Shown here piece by piece: positions 54,952 to 63,701 of a stretch of DNA of 64,000 bases; position 1 is the stretch's first letter; each line of letters begins with the position of its first letter. Made by a program: the position numbers and the translations under genes. The stretch is from Nocardioides nitrophenolicus. Its GTDB lineage: Bacteria; Actinomycetota; Actinomycetes; Propionibacteriales; Nocardioidaceae. Below the pieces are notes generated by a model. The model did no database searches. It worked only from the letters and a program-made list of their open reading frames with translations, and was not told where the DNA came from. The stretch is taken from NCBI RefSeq assembly GCF_016907515.1, contig NZ_JAFBBY010000001.1, forward strand, positions 5,208,001-5,272,000, in the 5' to 3' direction.

Positions 54952-55810
54952 CCAGCGCGTCGCTCAGCCCGGACAGGAAGCCCGGGTACGGCAGCTGCGG
55001 CGCGCGGACCGCGGCACAGGCGATGGTTCCGGCGCGGCGCCAGTGCTCCTTGCGGATGGCGATGCTGGTCCCCGGCTGGGTCTCCACGCCCACGCGCGCC
55101 GAGAACCGCGCGACCTCCGGTAGAGCAGCGGGCATGCCGCCGGAGGTCCAGGCGCGGGTGGCGGCCACTAGGTCCGACGGCCGGGAGATGCCGCACGCCA
55201 CCGCGCTCGCGCCCGCGACGAGATCCTCGACGAGGTTGGCTCCACCGAGCCCACTGAGCAGCTGGAGGTGTGGGAGGGCCCGGGCCAGGCCGTGGATGCG
55301 GCGGAAGGTCGGCGGCGCCTCGCACTTGACCGCGACGACGGCGGGAGCCGCTCGCAAGGCGTCGACCAGGTCGTCGTACGCGATCGAGACCCCGGTCGGT
55401 CCGGGATAGTCCTGCACCCAGACCGGCAGTCCGCACTCGTCATGGGCAGCCTGGAGCCGCTGCGCCACGAGCGCGGGGTCGGGCGAGTGGATCGGCAGCA
55501 TGACCGCGGCGAGCCGGTCGGCCCGAGGGCGGATCAGGGTCCGCAGCTCGTCGCGGTGGCGCTCGTCGTCGAGCGCCATGACGGTGGCCACGACCGGGCG
55601 GCCGCGTGCGCTGTCCAGCACCGTGTCGAGCACGGCGGCCCGTTCGTCGCGCGTCAGCGCGCCGGGCTCCGCGATCACCGCCAGGGCGACGACGCCGTGG
55701 ACTCCCTGCTCGAGCAGGGAGCGGACGTGCGCGGCCAACGACGCGTGGTCGACGCTCAGCTCGGGAGTGAACGGCGTCAGGACCATGCCCCACACGGGCA
55801 GCTCGGGCAT
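54944..55810 (-). CDS. DHDPS/NAL-family aldolase (DapA-like)
   Basis: 288 residues from the ATG after AGGAGAG (an ATG seven codons earlier exists). TIM-barrel motifs: WGMVLTPFTPELSVDHASLAAHVRSLLEQGVHGVVALAV, then the catalytic Tyr in VWVQDYPGPTGVSI and the Schiff-base Lys in VVAVKCEAPP. The usual GTTGE loop that follows the first strand reads AVIAEPGAL, so the alpha-keto acid site differs from true DapA, and a biosynthetic lysine role is unlikely. It may cleave or condense a keto acid in the catabolic cluster. It is divergent from the cupin-hydrolase operon across GntR-type sites. Confidence 0.82.
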   Translation of the reverse strand: MPELPVWGMVLTPFTPELSVDHASLAAHVRSLLEQGVHGVVALAVIAEPGALTRDERAAVLDTVLDSARGRPVVATVMALDDERHRDELRTLIRPRADRLAAVMLPIHSPDPALVAQRLQAAHDECGLPVWVQDYPGPTGVSIAYDDLVDALRAAPAVVAVKCEAPPTFRRIHGLARALPHLQLLSGLGGANLVEDLVAGASAVACGISRPSDLVAATRAWTSGGMPAALPEVARFSARVGVETQPGTSIAIRKEHWRRAGTIACAAVRAPQLPYPGFLSGLSDALVT

Positions 55811-55839
55811 CTGGTCTCTCCTCGGCGTCATGTGATTAG

Positions 55840-55864
55840 ATGCAATTCAGACAATACTGCATCC
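55840..55864. promoter_or_regulatory. GntR-type motif pair between dapA-like and cupin genes
   Basis: ATGCAAT (55840-55846, within GATGCAATT) and the inverted TGCATCC (55858-55864, reading GGATGCA on the minus strand) face each other with 11 bases between. They resemble the GGATGCAATC copies at 57888 and 59776. The location fits coordinated control of both divergent units by the GntR protein of the cluster. Confidence 0.5.
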
Positions 55865-55902
55865 AATCCGGTGTGATGGAGTGGGAGACCGAGGAGGCCA
55901 CC

Positions 55903-56295
55903 GTGACCGAGAACGACCGAAGCCGACAGGTAGGGACGGAGCTGTTGTTCGAGAACGACGTCGTGCGGGTGTGGCGCATGCGCCTCGCGCCGGGGGAGTC
56001 GTGCTCACCGCACATGCACGCCAACGACCACGTCCTGGTGTACGCCAACCCGTCGAAGATGGAGGCGCGCGAGGAGGGCGGCGACGGCGTCATCCGTCAG
56101 CCCTCGGACGAGGGCTTCGTGCTCTACCGCGAGGTCGGCGTCGACGGCCTGCCCGCCGACCACTGGATCACCAACGTCGGCGACACCGAGAGCACCCACT
56201 ACATCGTCGAGCTGCTCGGCCAGAGCCGCAGCGCCGTCGCCCAGCCCCCGGTGCACAACGGCCGGGTGATCCCCGGGATGGAGACCGACTGGTGA
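55903..56295 (+). CDS. Small cupin-like protein
   Basis: 130 residues from GTG after GAGGAGG; the longer ATG options have no ribosome binding site. A one-barrel cupin: TELLFENDVVRVWRMRLAPGESCSPHMHANDHVLVYANPSKM, with two His (PHMHAND) of the metal motif, and later HWITNVGDTESTHYIVELLGQSR. It could be an isomerase, dioxygenase or simply a ligand-binding barrel. The stop overlaps the GTG of the epoxide-hydrolase-like gene (4 bases), so the two products probably act in the same step series. Confidence 0.78.
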   Translation: MTENDRSRQVGTELLFENDVVRVWRMRLAPGESCSPHMHANDHVLVYANPSKMEAREEGGDGVIRQPSDEGFVLYREVGVDGLPADHWITNVGDTESTHYIVELLGQSRSAVAQPPVHNGRVIPGMETDW

Positions 56296-57185
56296 GCGAG
56301 CTGTGGCGGGTCAACGGGGTCGAGCTCGCGGTCGACGCGGCCGGTGACGGTCCCGTGGTGCTGCTGGTCCATGGCTTCCCGGATCTCGGGATCACCTGGC
56401 ACCGGCAGGTGCCCACGCTCGTCGAGGCCGGCTACCGGGTGCTCGTTCCCGACCTGCGCGGGTACGGCGACAGCTCGCGCCCGGCCGGGCGCTCGTCGTA
56501 CGCGGCAAGCGAGATCGGCCGGGACCTGATCGGACTCCTCGACCACGAGGGTGTCGACCGGGCGCACGTCGTCGGTCACGACTGGGGCGCGCAGTGCGTC
56601 TGGGCGCTCGGCCTGGACCACCCGGACCGCCTGCTCTCGCTGACCGGCCTGAGCGTGCCGCACACGCGTCCCGCGCCGGCGCCCCCGATCGAGATCCTCC
56701 GGCGGCGACTGGGGGAGGAGTTCTACCAGGTCCGCTTCCAGGCGGAGGGGGTGGCCGAGCAGGCGTTGGAGCGCGACGTCGCGGCGACGCTCGCCGCCGC
56801 GTTCGACGACGACTTCGAGGCCATCGGCCGGCCGGTCGGGCCGAGGGATCGTCCGGCGTGGATGAGCGCGGAGCTGTTCGACCACCTCGTCGCGGTGTTC
56901 CGGCGCACGGGATTCGCCGGCGGGCTGTCGTACTACCGCAACATCGACGACAACTGGCGTGCGGCGTCCGCACGTGACCTGGACCGGATCGAGGCGCCCT
57001 CCCTGTTCCTGACCGGCAGCACCGATCCGGTCGCGGCCTTCATGCGCGTCGACGAGAGCCTGTTCGCCGACCTTCGGGTCGTCGTGGTCGAGGGCGCCGG
57101 GCACTGGGTGCACCAGCAGGCGCCCGACCGCGTCGGGGCGGCGCTCCTGGAGCACCTGCGCCGCGCGGACGAGCTGGCCGCCTAG
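56292..57185 (+). CDS. Alpha/beta hydrolase, epoxide hydrolase-like
   Basis: 297 residues. The oxyanion motif HGFPD (28-32), RGYGDSSRP, and the nucleophile elbow GHDWGA with Asp97 define an epoxide hydrolase/haloalkane dehalogenase-type enzyme with Asp as nucleophile; the general base is the His in GAGHWVHQQAP near 275, and the acid likely in STDPVAAF. Cap-domain Tyr (GLSYYRNIDDNW) is typical of epoxide hydrolases. The gene is coupled to the cupin. The 3' end overlaps the gntR stop by 4 bases. Real substrate unknown. Confidence 0.85.
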   Translation: MSELWRVNGVELAVDAAGDGPVVLLVHGFPDLGITWHRQVPTLVEAGYRVLVPDLRGYGDSSRPAGRSSYAASEIGRDLIGLLDHEGVDRAHVVGHDWGAQCVWALGLDHPDRLLSLTGLSVPHTRPAPAPPIEILRRRLGEEFYQVRFQAEGVAEQALERDVAATLAAAFDDDFEAIGRPVGPRDRPAWMSAELFDHLVAVFRRTGFAGGLSYYRNIDDNWRAASARDLDRIEAPSLFLTGSTDPVAAFMRVDESLFADLRVVVVEGAGHWVHQQAPDRVGAALLEHLRRADELAA

Positions 57186-57856
57186 GAGCTCCGCTCGATC
57201 CAGTGCGCCGCGGCCTCCACCGAGCTGCGGATGTGCTCGCTCATCAGGGCGCGGGCTCGCTCGGCGTCCTGGGCGAGGATCGCGTCGGCGATGGCCTGGT
57301 GCTCCGCCATGTTCCGCGCGATCAGGCGCGAGCTCCCGGCGTAGGCGCCGAAGGAGATGTTGTGCGGCAGCTTGCGCCGCAGGTCGGCGATCGCCTGCTG
57401 GAGGTAGCGATTGCCCGACGCCTCGAGGATCGTCGAGTGGAACGCCTCGTTCGACTCCATCCACCGCTCGGCGAGCTGCTCGCCCGGGCCGGTCACCTCG
57501 AACGCCGCCTCGAAGTCCTGCCAGGCCACCGTCATCCGCTCCGCCTGGGCGTCGTCGATGTGGGCGGCGGCGAGGGACGCCGCCAGCCCCTCCAGCTCGG
57601 CGCGCACGACGCCGATCTCGCGCACGTCCTGGCTCGACTGGCCGTTGACCCGCGCGCCGCGGTTGGGCTCGATGGTCACCAGGTCCTGGGCGGCCATGAT
57701 GCGCAGCGCCTCCCGGACGGGAGTCCGGCTGATCCCGAACTCGCGGGCGATGGCGTCGTGACGCAGCCACGTGCCCACCGGGATGGTCCCGACGATGATG
57801 CGGTGCTGGAGCTCGGCCGCGACGCGCTCGCTCATCGACTCGCTGTTGCTGCTCAC
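57182..57856 (-). CDS. GntR-family (FadR subfamily) transcriptional regulator
   Basis: 224 residues from GTG after GAGGAG; an upstream ATG lies inside the putative operator and is unlikely. The winged HTH (RVAAELQHRIIVGTIPVGTWLRHDAIAREFGISRTPVREALRIMAAQDLVTIEPNRGARV) and the FCD ligand domain (EGLAASLAAAHIDDAQAERM, SNEAFHSTILEASGNRYLQ, AEHQAIADAILAQDAERARALMSEHI) are clear. The FCD domain usually binds a metal and an organic acid. A 10-base motif identical to one before the ABC operon lies 31 bases upstream of the start, suggesting autoregulation and control of the whole 55-64 kb cluster. Confidence 0.92.
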   Translation of the reverse strand: MSSNSESMSERVAAELQHRIIVGTIPVGTWLRHDAIAREFGISRTPVREALRIMAAQDLVTIEPNRGARVNGQSSQDVREIGVVRAELEGLAASLAAAHIDDAQAERMTVAWQDFEAAFEVTGPGEQLAERWMESNEAFHSTILEASGNRYLQQAIADLRRKLPHNISFGAYAGSSRLIARNMAEHQAIADAILAQDAERARALMSEHIRSSVEAAAHWIERSS

Positions 57857-57887
57857 CGCTCGCTCCTCGTTCCGCTGGTCGTCCGAT

Positions 57888-57897
57888 GATTGCATCC
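57888..57897 (-). promoter_or_regulatory. GntR-type site upstream of gntR
   Basis: On the minus strand this reads GGATGCAATC, identical to 59776-59785. It lies 31 bases before the chosen GTG of the GntR gene, placing it in the promoter region, so autorepression is likely. Confidence 0.5.
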
Positions 57898-57939
57898 CAC
57901 CAGGCCCGGACTGCACGGACCCGCCGGGCGCCGTCGTCC

Positions 57940-59724
57940 TCACCGGCCGACCGCGTAGCCCTGCGCGCCGCGCGGGTTGGCGGCCGCGGACACCCGACCG
58001 GTGTCGTCGTGGGCGGCCAGCGACAGCCGGCCCAGCGACCATCCGGCTGACGTCGTCACCACGTGACCTCGGGACCGGAGCTCCTCGACGAGTCGCGGGT
58101 CGAACCGGTCCTCGAGCACCGCGCCTCCGGGCGTCCAGGTGCGGGGCCAGAAGCTCCCGGGCGCGCTCGTCGTGTGGAACATCGGCGCCTCGATCGCCGC
58201 CTGGGGGGACTGGCCGGCCACCAGGAGGCGGAGCAGCAGCACCAGCTGCCACTGGTCCTGCTGGTCGCCGCCGGGGCTGCCCATCGCGATCACCCTCCCG
58301 GGGGCCGTCACGATCGTCGGGGTCAAGGTCGTGCGCGGTCGCGCGCCCGGTCGCAGTGCCGAGGGGCTCGTCGCGTCGAGGTGGCTCATCTGCAGCCGGG
58401 TCCCGAGCGCGAAGCCCAGCTCGGGGATCGTCGGCGAGGACTGCAGCCATCCGCCCGACGGGGTGGCCGAGACGGCGTTGCCCCAGCGATCGACGACGTC
58501 GACATGGCAGGTGTCGCCTCGGGTGTCGCCGTTCCACTGCACCGTCGGCTCCCCGGTCGTGGGGAGGGTCAGCTCGCCGGCCTCGGCGACGACCAGGGGC
58601 GGACGGTACGTGCCGAGCCCGGCCCCCGTCCCCGGCCGGAAGTCGTGCGACGCGGTGTCGAGCACCAGCCGCCGGCGCTGCTCGGCGTACGCGGTCGAGA
58701 GCAGGGTCGCGAGTCCCTCGGCGCCGAGCCCCTCGCCGTAGTGCGCGTCGCGGTCGGCCAAGGCCAGCTTCAGTGCCTCGAGCGTGCGGTGCACGCCGCC
58801 GGCGGTGTCGAGGTCGAGCTCGTGGTCGTCGTACTGCTCGAGGACGGCGAGGGCCTGGAGCAGTACCGGGCCCTGCGTCCAGGGGCCGGCCTTGTGCACG
58901 CGGTGGCCCCGGAACTCGCGGCTCACGCTCGGCTCCCAGTGGGCGACGTACGCCGCCAGGTCGGCCGCGTCGAGGACGCCGCGGTGCTCCCGGCCGTCCG
59001 AGTGGGCGTGCGCGGAGCCGGCCACGAAGGCCGCGACGGTCTCGGCGACGAAGCCCGAGCGCCACTGGGCCCGTGCCGCCTCGATCTCCTCCTCGCGGCG
59101 TGCGCCCGGCCTCGCCGACCCCTCGCGCAGGCGCCGGAGGGTCGCGGCCCAGGCCTGGTTCCTCACCACGTCCCCGGCGCGCGGGACGCGCCCGTCGGGC
59201 AGCCACTGCTGCGCCGAGGTCGGCCACGAGGTGCGGAAGAGGTCCTCGACCTCGCCGATGACCCGCGCGGCCGACGCCAGCAGCGGATGCCCGTGCTCGG
59301 CGTAGTGGACGGCGAACTCCAGCACGTCGCCCAGCCGCCAGGTCCCGTGGTCGCGCAGCAGGAGCAGCCACGCGTCGACCGCGCCCGGCACTGCGGCGGC
59401 CAGGGCGCCGGATCCGGGCACCGCGGAGAAGCCCTCCGAGCGCAGGTGCTGGATGCTCGCTCCGCGAGGGGCCGGCCCCTGCCCGCACAGGACCCGCGGC
59501 TCCGCGCCGGGCAGGGCGATCATGGCGACGAGATCGCCGCCCGGGCCGTTGAGGTGCGGCTCCACCACCTGGAGCACGAAGCCGGCGGCGACCGCGGCGT
59601 CGAAGGCGTTGCCGCCGCGCTCGAGCACGGCCTGCCCGACCGCGGACGCGACCCAGTGCGTCGAGGCGCACATGCCGAAGGTGCCTTCGAGCTCGGGTCT
59701 GGCCAGGAAGGCGGGTGCGTGCAT
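57940..59724 (-). CDS. ggt: Gamma-glutamyltransferase-family Ntn-hydrolase
   Basis: 594 residues, ATG after AAGGAG. Large subunit region begins MHAPAFLARPELEGTFGMCASTHWVASAVGQAVLERGGNAFDAAVAAGFVLQV-type motifs. The autocatalytic cleavage/nucleophile is Thr405 in RGDTCHVDVVDRWGNAVS, with SPGGDQQDQWQ near the C terminus in place of GSPGG. No signal peptide is present, so unlike many GGTs it should be cytosolic. It could process a gamma-glutamyl or similar amide, or act as a cephalosporin-acylase-like amidase. It is divergent from the ABC transporter across the GntR-type site. Confidence 0.83.
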   Translation of the reverse strand: MHAPAFLARPELEGTFGMCASTHWVASAVGQAVLERGGNAFDAAVAAGFVLQVVEPHLNGPGGDLVAMIALPGAEPRVLCGQGPAPRGASIQHLRSEGFSAVPGSGALAAAVPGAVDAWLLLLRDHGTWRLGDVLEFAVHYAEHGHPLLASAARVIGEVEDLFRTSWPTSAQQWLPDGRVPRAGDVVRNQAWAATLRRLREGSARPGARREEEIEAARAQWRSGFVAETVAAFVAGSAHAHSDGREHRGVLDAADLAAYVAHWEPSVSREFRGHRVHKAGPWTQGPVLLQALAVLEQYDDHELDLDTAGGVHRTLEALKLALADRDAHYGEGLGAEGLATLLSTAYAEQRRRLVLDTASHDFRPGTGAGLGTYRPPLVVAEAGELTLPTTGEPTVQWNGDTRGDTCHVDVVDRWGNAVSATPSGGWLQSSPTIPELGFALGTRLQMSHLDATSPSALRPGARPRTTLTPTIVTAPGRVIAMGSPGGDQQDQWQLVLLLRLLVAGQSPQAAIEAPMFHTTSAPGSFWPRTWTPGGAVLEDRFDPRLVEELRSRGHVVTTSAGWSLGRLSLAAHDDTGRVSAAANPRGAQGYAVGR

Positions 59725-59775
59725 GAGCGACTCCTTGCGCGAGTGATTCAAATGGAATCCGACTAGTGACAGATA

Positions 59776-59785
59776 GGATGCAATC
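59776..59785 (+). promoter_or_regulatory. GntR-type site between ggt and the ABC operon
   Basis: GGATGCAATC, identical to the reverse-strand copy before gntR. A looser inverted relative, ATGGAATCC (59752-59760), lies just to the left. The location between divergent units allows control of both. No firm promoter hexamers were assigned. Confidence 0.5.
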
Positions 59786-59850
59786 TGATTAGAGTGTAGT
59801 GCAACATCCACTTGCGGAGCTCCGGGACCGCGCACGAGAGCCGAGGAACA

Positions 59851-61038
59851 ATGACTCGATCGAGGATCCGCCAGGGCGTCCTGGCCATCGCCGCACTGGC
59901 CGTCGTCTCCGTGGCATCGGGCTGCAGCGACGATGCCCGCGACGGGGGCACCGACGAGGTGCTCAACGAGACCGTCTCCGCCGACGAGGCCGATGCCATC
60001 CTCGACGAGCTCGGCGCCGGCCCCGCCGAGGCGTGCACCAGCGGAGCGGGGCTGACCCTCGGGTACGCCGCCGTGTGGAGCTCCAACGCCGGCGGCAAGG
60101 CCGGCAACGACGCCTTCAGGGCCGCCGCCGAGGCGTGCGGCGCGACGCCGATGATCGTCGAGGCGAAGGCGGACGACCCGCTCAACACGATGATCACGGC
60201 GATGGACCAGATCGTGGCGCAGCAGGCCGACGCCGTGTCCTTCTTCCCGCTGAGCGCCGACGTGATGACCGCGCCCAGCGAGCGCGCGGTCAAGGCCGGG
60301 ATCCCGGTCGTCGCGGGTGAGATCACGAACTTCGACGGCGCCGCCACGACCTTCCACCAGGACCGGCTCACGGCGTCGGTGAACGCCGCGCGGCTGTTCT
60401 GCGAGAAGTTCCCCGACGGTGGAGAGCTGGTCTACGGCGCCTACGGCAACCCGCAGCAGGACCTGATCGACATGCAGTCGCGCTTCGAGAAGGAGCTGGC
60501 CGCCTGCAGCGACGGCCGGCTGAGCGTCGTGGGCACCTACTCCAACAAGACCGACGACATCGCCGGCGGCCTGAGCACGGCGCAGGCCGTCCTGCAGCAG
60601 CACCCCGACGCCGTCGGCGTGGTCGCCTACAGCGACACCAACGCGGTCGCGGCGTCCCGCGCGGCCGACAACCTCGGCATGCGGGACCAGCTCACGATCG
60701 TCGGCTACAACGCGGACGCGATCGGACTCGACGCCCTGGCGAAGGGCACCATCGACTACACCTTCGCCTGGGGCCTGCCCGAGCAGCAGCAGAAGGCGGT
60801 GGAGGTCATGATCGCTCTCGCCAAGGGCGAGCCCGCCCCCCGCTACGTCACCGTCTATCCCAAGTGCCTCAGCAAGGCGACGGTCAAGGAGATGCCGTCG
60901 ATCGCGGTGCGGACCGCGGGCATCGCGGAGGGCCGTGACCTCGAGCCGACCGGCATCCAGCCGCTCGTCGAGAGCGACGAGCCGCTGCTCGAGGCGAGTG
61001 CCGAGCAGCGCGAGGCGGTCGCGTGTCCGCTCGACTGA
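59851..61038 (+). CDS. CUT2-type (RbsB-like) ABC substrate-binding lipoprotein
   Basis: 395 residues from ATG after GAGGAAC. Lipoprotein signal with lipobox VASGC (Cys about 29). A periplasmic-binding-protein type 1 fold follows: LTLGYAAVWSSNAGGKAGNDAFRAAAEACGATPMIVEAKADD, VAQQADAVSFFPLSADVMTAPSERAVKAGIPVVA, and VGVVAYSDTNAVAASRAADNLG. Such proteins bind sugars, AI-2, polyols or amine-type solutes. The ligand is not evident. It is the first gene of a three-gene transporter operon that runs into a hydrolase gene at the window edge. Confidence 0.88.
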   Translation: MTRSRIRQGVLAIAALAVVSVASGCSDDARDGGTDEVLNETVSADEADAILDELGAGPAEACTSGAGLTLGYAAVWSSNAGGKAGNDAFRAAAEACGATPMIVEAKADDPLNTMITAMDQIVAQQADAVSFFPLSADVMTAPSERAVKAGIPVVAGEITNFDGAATTFHQDRLTASVNAARLFCEKFPDGGELVYGAYGNPQQDLIDMQSRFEKELAACSDGRLSVVGTYSNKTDDIAGGLSTAQAVLQQHPDAVGVVAYSDTNAVAASRAADNLGMRDQLTIVGYNADAIGLDALAKGTIDYTFAWGLPEQQQKAVEVMIALAKGEPAPRYVTVYPKCLSKATVKEMPSIAVRTAGIAEGRDLEPTGIQPLVESDEPLLEASAEQREAVACPLD

Positions 61039-61081
61039 CCGGTCACGCCGGAGAACGTACCGAGAAGGGAGCGCACGGACG

Positions 61082-62629
61082 ATGAGCAGCACGGACGGCG
61101 GGGGCGACCTCCTGCTGAGGATGACCGCGGTGAGCAAGCGCTTCCCCGGCGTCCAGGCGCTGGACGGCGTCCACCTCGACGTACGACGTGGCGAGGTGGT
61201 CGGGCTGGTGGGGGAGAACGGCTCCGGGAAGTCGACCCTGCTCAAGATCGCCGCAGGGCGGTACGCCGCCGACGCCGGGGAGGTGTGGTTCGACGGACAC
61301 TCCCGCTCCGCCTACTCACCGGCGACGGCGCTCGACCTCGGCATCGCCCTGATCGCCCAGGAGGTGCAGGTGCAGCCGCGGCTCACCGTCGCCGAGAACC
61401 TGCTCGACGGCCGCCCGCCGCGGCGCCTGGGGCTGATCGACTGGCGACGGGCGAACCGGGCCGCGGAGCGCGAGCTCGCCGAGCTCGACCTGCCGCTGAG
61501 CCCCACCGCCCTCGTCGGGGACCTGCCGTTGCACCAGCAGCAGATGCTCGCCATCGCGCGCGTCGTACGCCGGCAGCCGCGCCTGGTCCTGTTCGACGAG
61601 CCGACCAGCTCGCTGACCGGCCAGGAGACCGAGCACGTGTACGCGATGATCCGGGGCCTCGCGGAGCGTGGCGCGGGCGTCGTCTACATCACCCACCGAC
61701 TGCGGGAGTACTTCGACCTCACCGACCGGGTGACCGTGCTGCGCGACGGACGCGATGTGGGGGTCCGTGAGACGGCCTCGGTCGACGAGTCCGAGCTGGT
61801 CCGGCTGATGGTGGGTCGGCAGCAGGTGGCGATCTTCGAGCGCCCCGCGGCCAAGGACACCGAGGACCTGTCCGCCGCGCCGCCGCTGCTCGAGGTGGCC
61901 GGTCTGTGCAGCACTCGGCTGACCGACGTCGACCTCCAGGTGCGCGCCGGCGAGATCGTGGGCATCGCCGGACAGGCCGGAGCGGGGCGCACCAGCCTCG
62001 CGGAGACCCTCTTCGGGCGCTGGCCGCACACCGGCACCGTGCGGGTCGACGGCCGCCAGGTCGCGCTGAGCTCACCGCGGACGGCGATCGACGCCGGCAT
62101 CGCGCTCGTGCCCGAGGACCGCAAGCGGGCAGGCCTGGTGCTGTCGATGTCGGTCCAGGAGAACCTGGCGATGGCGTCCCTGGCCCGGCGGGGCAGGTGG
62201 GGGATCCGGCGCCCGGCGCCGGAGCGGGCCCACACGTCGCGGGTCGCGCGTGAGCTGTCCATCAAGGCGGCGAGCCCGGACGTGGCCGCGGGGACGCTCA
62301 GCGGCGGCAACCAGCAGAAGATCGCCATCGGCAAGTGGCTTCTCAACGACCCGCGGGTGCTGGTGCTCGACGAGCCGACGCGAGGCGTCGACGTCGGGGC
62401 CAAGGCCGAGATCTACGCCCTCGTCGAGGAGCTCGCCCGCCGCGGGCTGGCCGTCGTGGTCGTGTCCTCCGAGCTCCTGGAGGTGCTCCGGCTGGCCCAC
62501 CGCGTCGTCGTGATGGCCAAGGGCCGCGTCGTCGGCGAGGAGCCCGGCGCGGTGGCAACGGAGGAGTCGATCACCCGGCTGGCGTTCACCGCACCGGAAC
62601 CCGAACACCACAGGAAGGCAGCACGATGA
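61082..62629 (+). CDS. CUT2-type ABC transporter ATP-binding protein (RbsA-like, two ATPase domains)
   Basis: 515 residues, ATG after AAGGGAG. Two ATPase domains: the first has Walker A GENGSGKST, a signature region LVGDLPLHQQQMLAIARV and Walker B LVLFDEPTSSL; the second has a degenerate Walker A (GIAGQAGAGRTS) as usual for RbsA, an intact signature LSGGNQQK and Walker B VLVLDEPTRGVDVG. The first signature lacks the LSGG form (reads GDLPLHQQQ), a small deviation also seen in some family members. It overlaps the permease gene by 4 bases. Confidence 0.92.
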   Translation: MSSTDGGGDLLLRMTAVSKRFPGVQALDGVHLDVRRGEVVGLVGENGSGKSTLLKIAAGRYAADAGEVWFDGHSRSAYSPATALDLGIALIAQEVQVQPRLTVAENLLDGRPPRRLGLIDWRRANRAAERELAELDLPLSPTALVGDLPLHQQQMLAIARVVRRQPRLVLFDEPTSSLTGQETEHVYAMIRGLAERGAGVVYITHRLREYFDLTDRVTVLRDGRDVGVRETASVDESELVRLMVGRQQVAIFERPAAKDTEDLSAAPPLLEVAGLCSTRLTDVDLQVRAGEIVGIAGQAGAGRTSLAETLFGRWPHTGTVRVDGRQVALSSPRTAIDAGIALVPEDRKRAGLVLSMSVQENLAMASLARRGRWGIRRPAPERAHTSRVARELSIKAASPDVAAGTLSGGNQQKIAIGKWLLNDPRVLVLDEPTRGVDVGAKAEIYALVEELARRGLAVVVVSSELLEVLRLAHRVVVMAKGRVVGEEPGAVATEESITRLAFTAPEPEHHRKAAR

Positions 62630-63669
62630 GCTCGAGCGAGGACACCACGGTGCGGACGGACGTCGAGCCGCCCGCCGCCGAACGGCCGGCCACCGGCGCG
62701 GGCTGGCGACGCCATCTCACCGGGAGCAGCGCACCGGCGTACGCCGTCGCGGGTCTGCTCGTGGTCGTGGTGGTGGTCGAGCTCCTGACCGAGCCGAACT
62801 TCTCCTCGTCCTCCAACCTCACCAACCTGCTGCGCACCGGCGCGGTGCCGATGCTGCTGTGTGTCGGGATGACGATGGTCATCCTCACCGGCGGGATCGA
62901 CCTGTCGATGGGCGCGATCCTCAGCGTCTGCGGGATCGCCTACGCCAAGCTGGTGATGGGCGGCCTGGCTCCCGAGCCGGCTCTCCTGCTCACCGTGCTG
63001 CTGGGAGCCGCGATCGGCTTCCTCGTCAACGGACTGCTGATCGGGAGGGTGGGGCTCTCGTTCTTCGTGGTCACCCTGGCGAGCGCCTCGCTGCTGAGCG
63101 GGTTCGCGCTGCTCTGGTCGGGCAACCGCCAGTACGACCTGTCCTGGGACGGCCTCGCCCGGACCCTCGGCAACGACGCGCTCGGCGGGGTGCTGCCGTA
63201 CGGCGCCATGATCGCCGTACTGGTCGTCGTCGTCGCCGGCGTGGTGCTGACCTACACGGTGTTCGGCCGCTCCGTGTACGCGATCGGTGGGAACCCGGAG
63301 GCCGCGCAGCTCTCCGGCATCCGGTCGCAGTGGGTGGTTCCGGCCGTGTACGGCGTCAGCGGCGCCTGCGCCGGCCTCGCCGGCGTGATGATGATCGGCC
63401 GCCAGACGATCGCCGACCCGACGGCCGGCAACAACACGATCGTGCTCTACGTCGTGGCGGCGACCTTGCTGGCCGGCGTCTCGATCACCGGGGGCAGCGG
63501 GTCCGTCTTCGCCGCGCTGGTCGGGACCGCCTTCCTCCAGGTGCTCGCGAACGCGCTCGCCCTCCGCGGGTTCAACAACTCCTGGCAGATGGTCGTCACC
63601 GGCGCGATCCTGCTCGTGGCCGTCTACCTCGACCGCGTACGGCAACGCCTCCTGGCCCGCAGGGCCTGA
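62626..63669 (+). CDS. CUT2-type ABC transporter permease (RbsC-like)
   Basis: 347 residues with about nine to ten membrane segments. The family signature is LTGGIDLSMGAILSVCGIAYAKLV, preceded by LLRTGAVPMLLCVGMTMVI, and later TYTVFGRSVYAIGGNPEAAQLSGI and the LAGVSITGGSGSVFAALVGTAFLQVLANAL loop. The N terminus is a hydrophilic extension of about 35 residues. It completes a CUT2-type importer with the lipoprotein and double ATPase encoded upstream. The substrate is unknown. Confidence 0.92.
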   Translation: MSSSEDTTVRTDVEPPAAERPATGAGWRRHLTGSSAPAYAVAGLLVVVVVVELLTEPNFSSSSNLTNLLRTGAVPMLLCVGMTMVILTGGIDLSMGAILSVCGIAYAKLVMGGLAPEPALLLTVLLGAAIGFLVNGLLIGRVGLSFFVVTLASASLLSGFALLWSGNRQYDLSWDGLARTLGNDALGGVLPYGAMIAVLVVVVAGVVLTYTVFGRSVYAIGGNPEAAQLSGIRSQWVVPAVYGVSGACAGLAGVMMIGRQTIADPTAGNNTIVLYVVAATLLAGVSITGGSGSVFAALVGTAFLQVLANALALRGFNNSWQMVVTGAILLVAVYLDRVRQRLLARRA

Positions 63670-63701
63670 CCCCGACTCCCACGATGAGAAAGGCAGAATC
63701 C

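Noticed and set aside
57940..61245. Very long minus-strand open frame running from the GGT gene across the ABC lipoprotein gene
   Set aside because: Only the first part (to 59724) encodes GGT. The extension is the antisense of a clear lipoprotein gene and results from scarce stop codons in GC-rich DNA.
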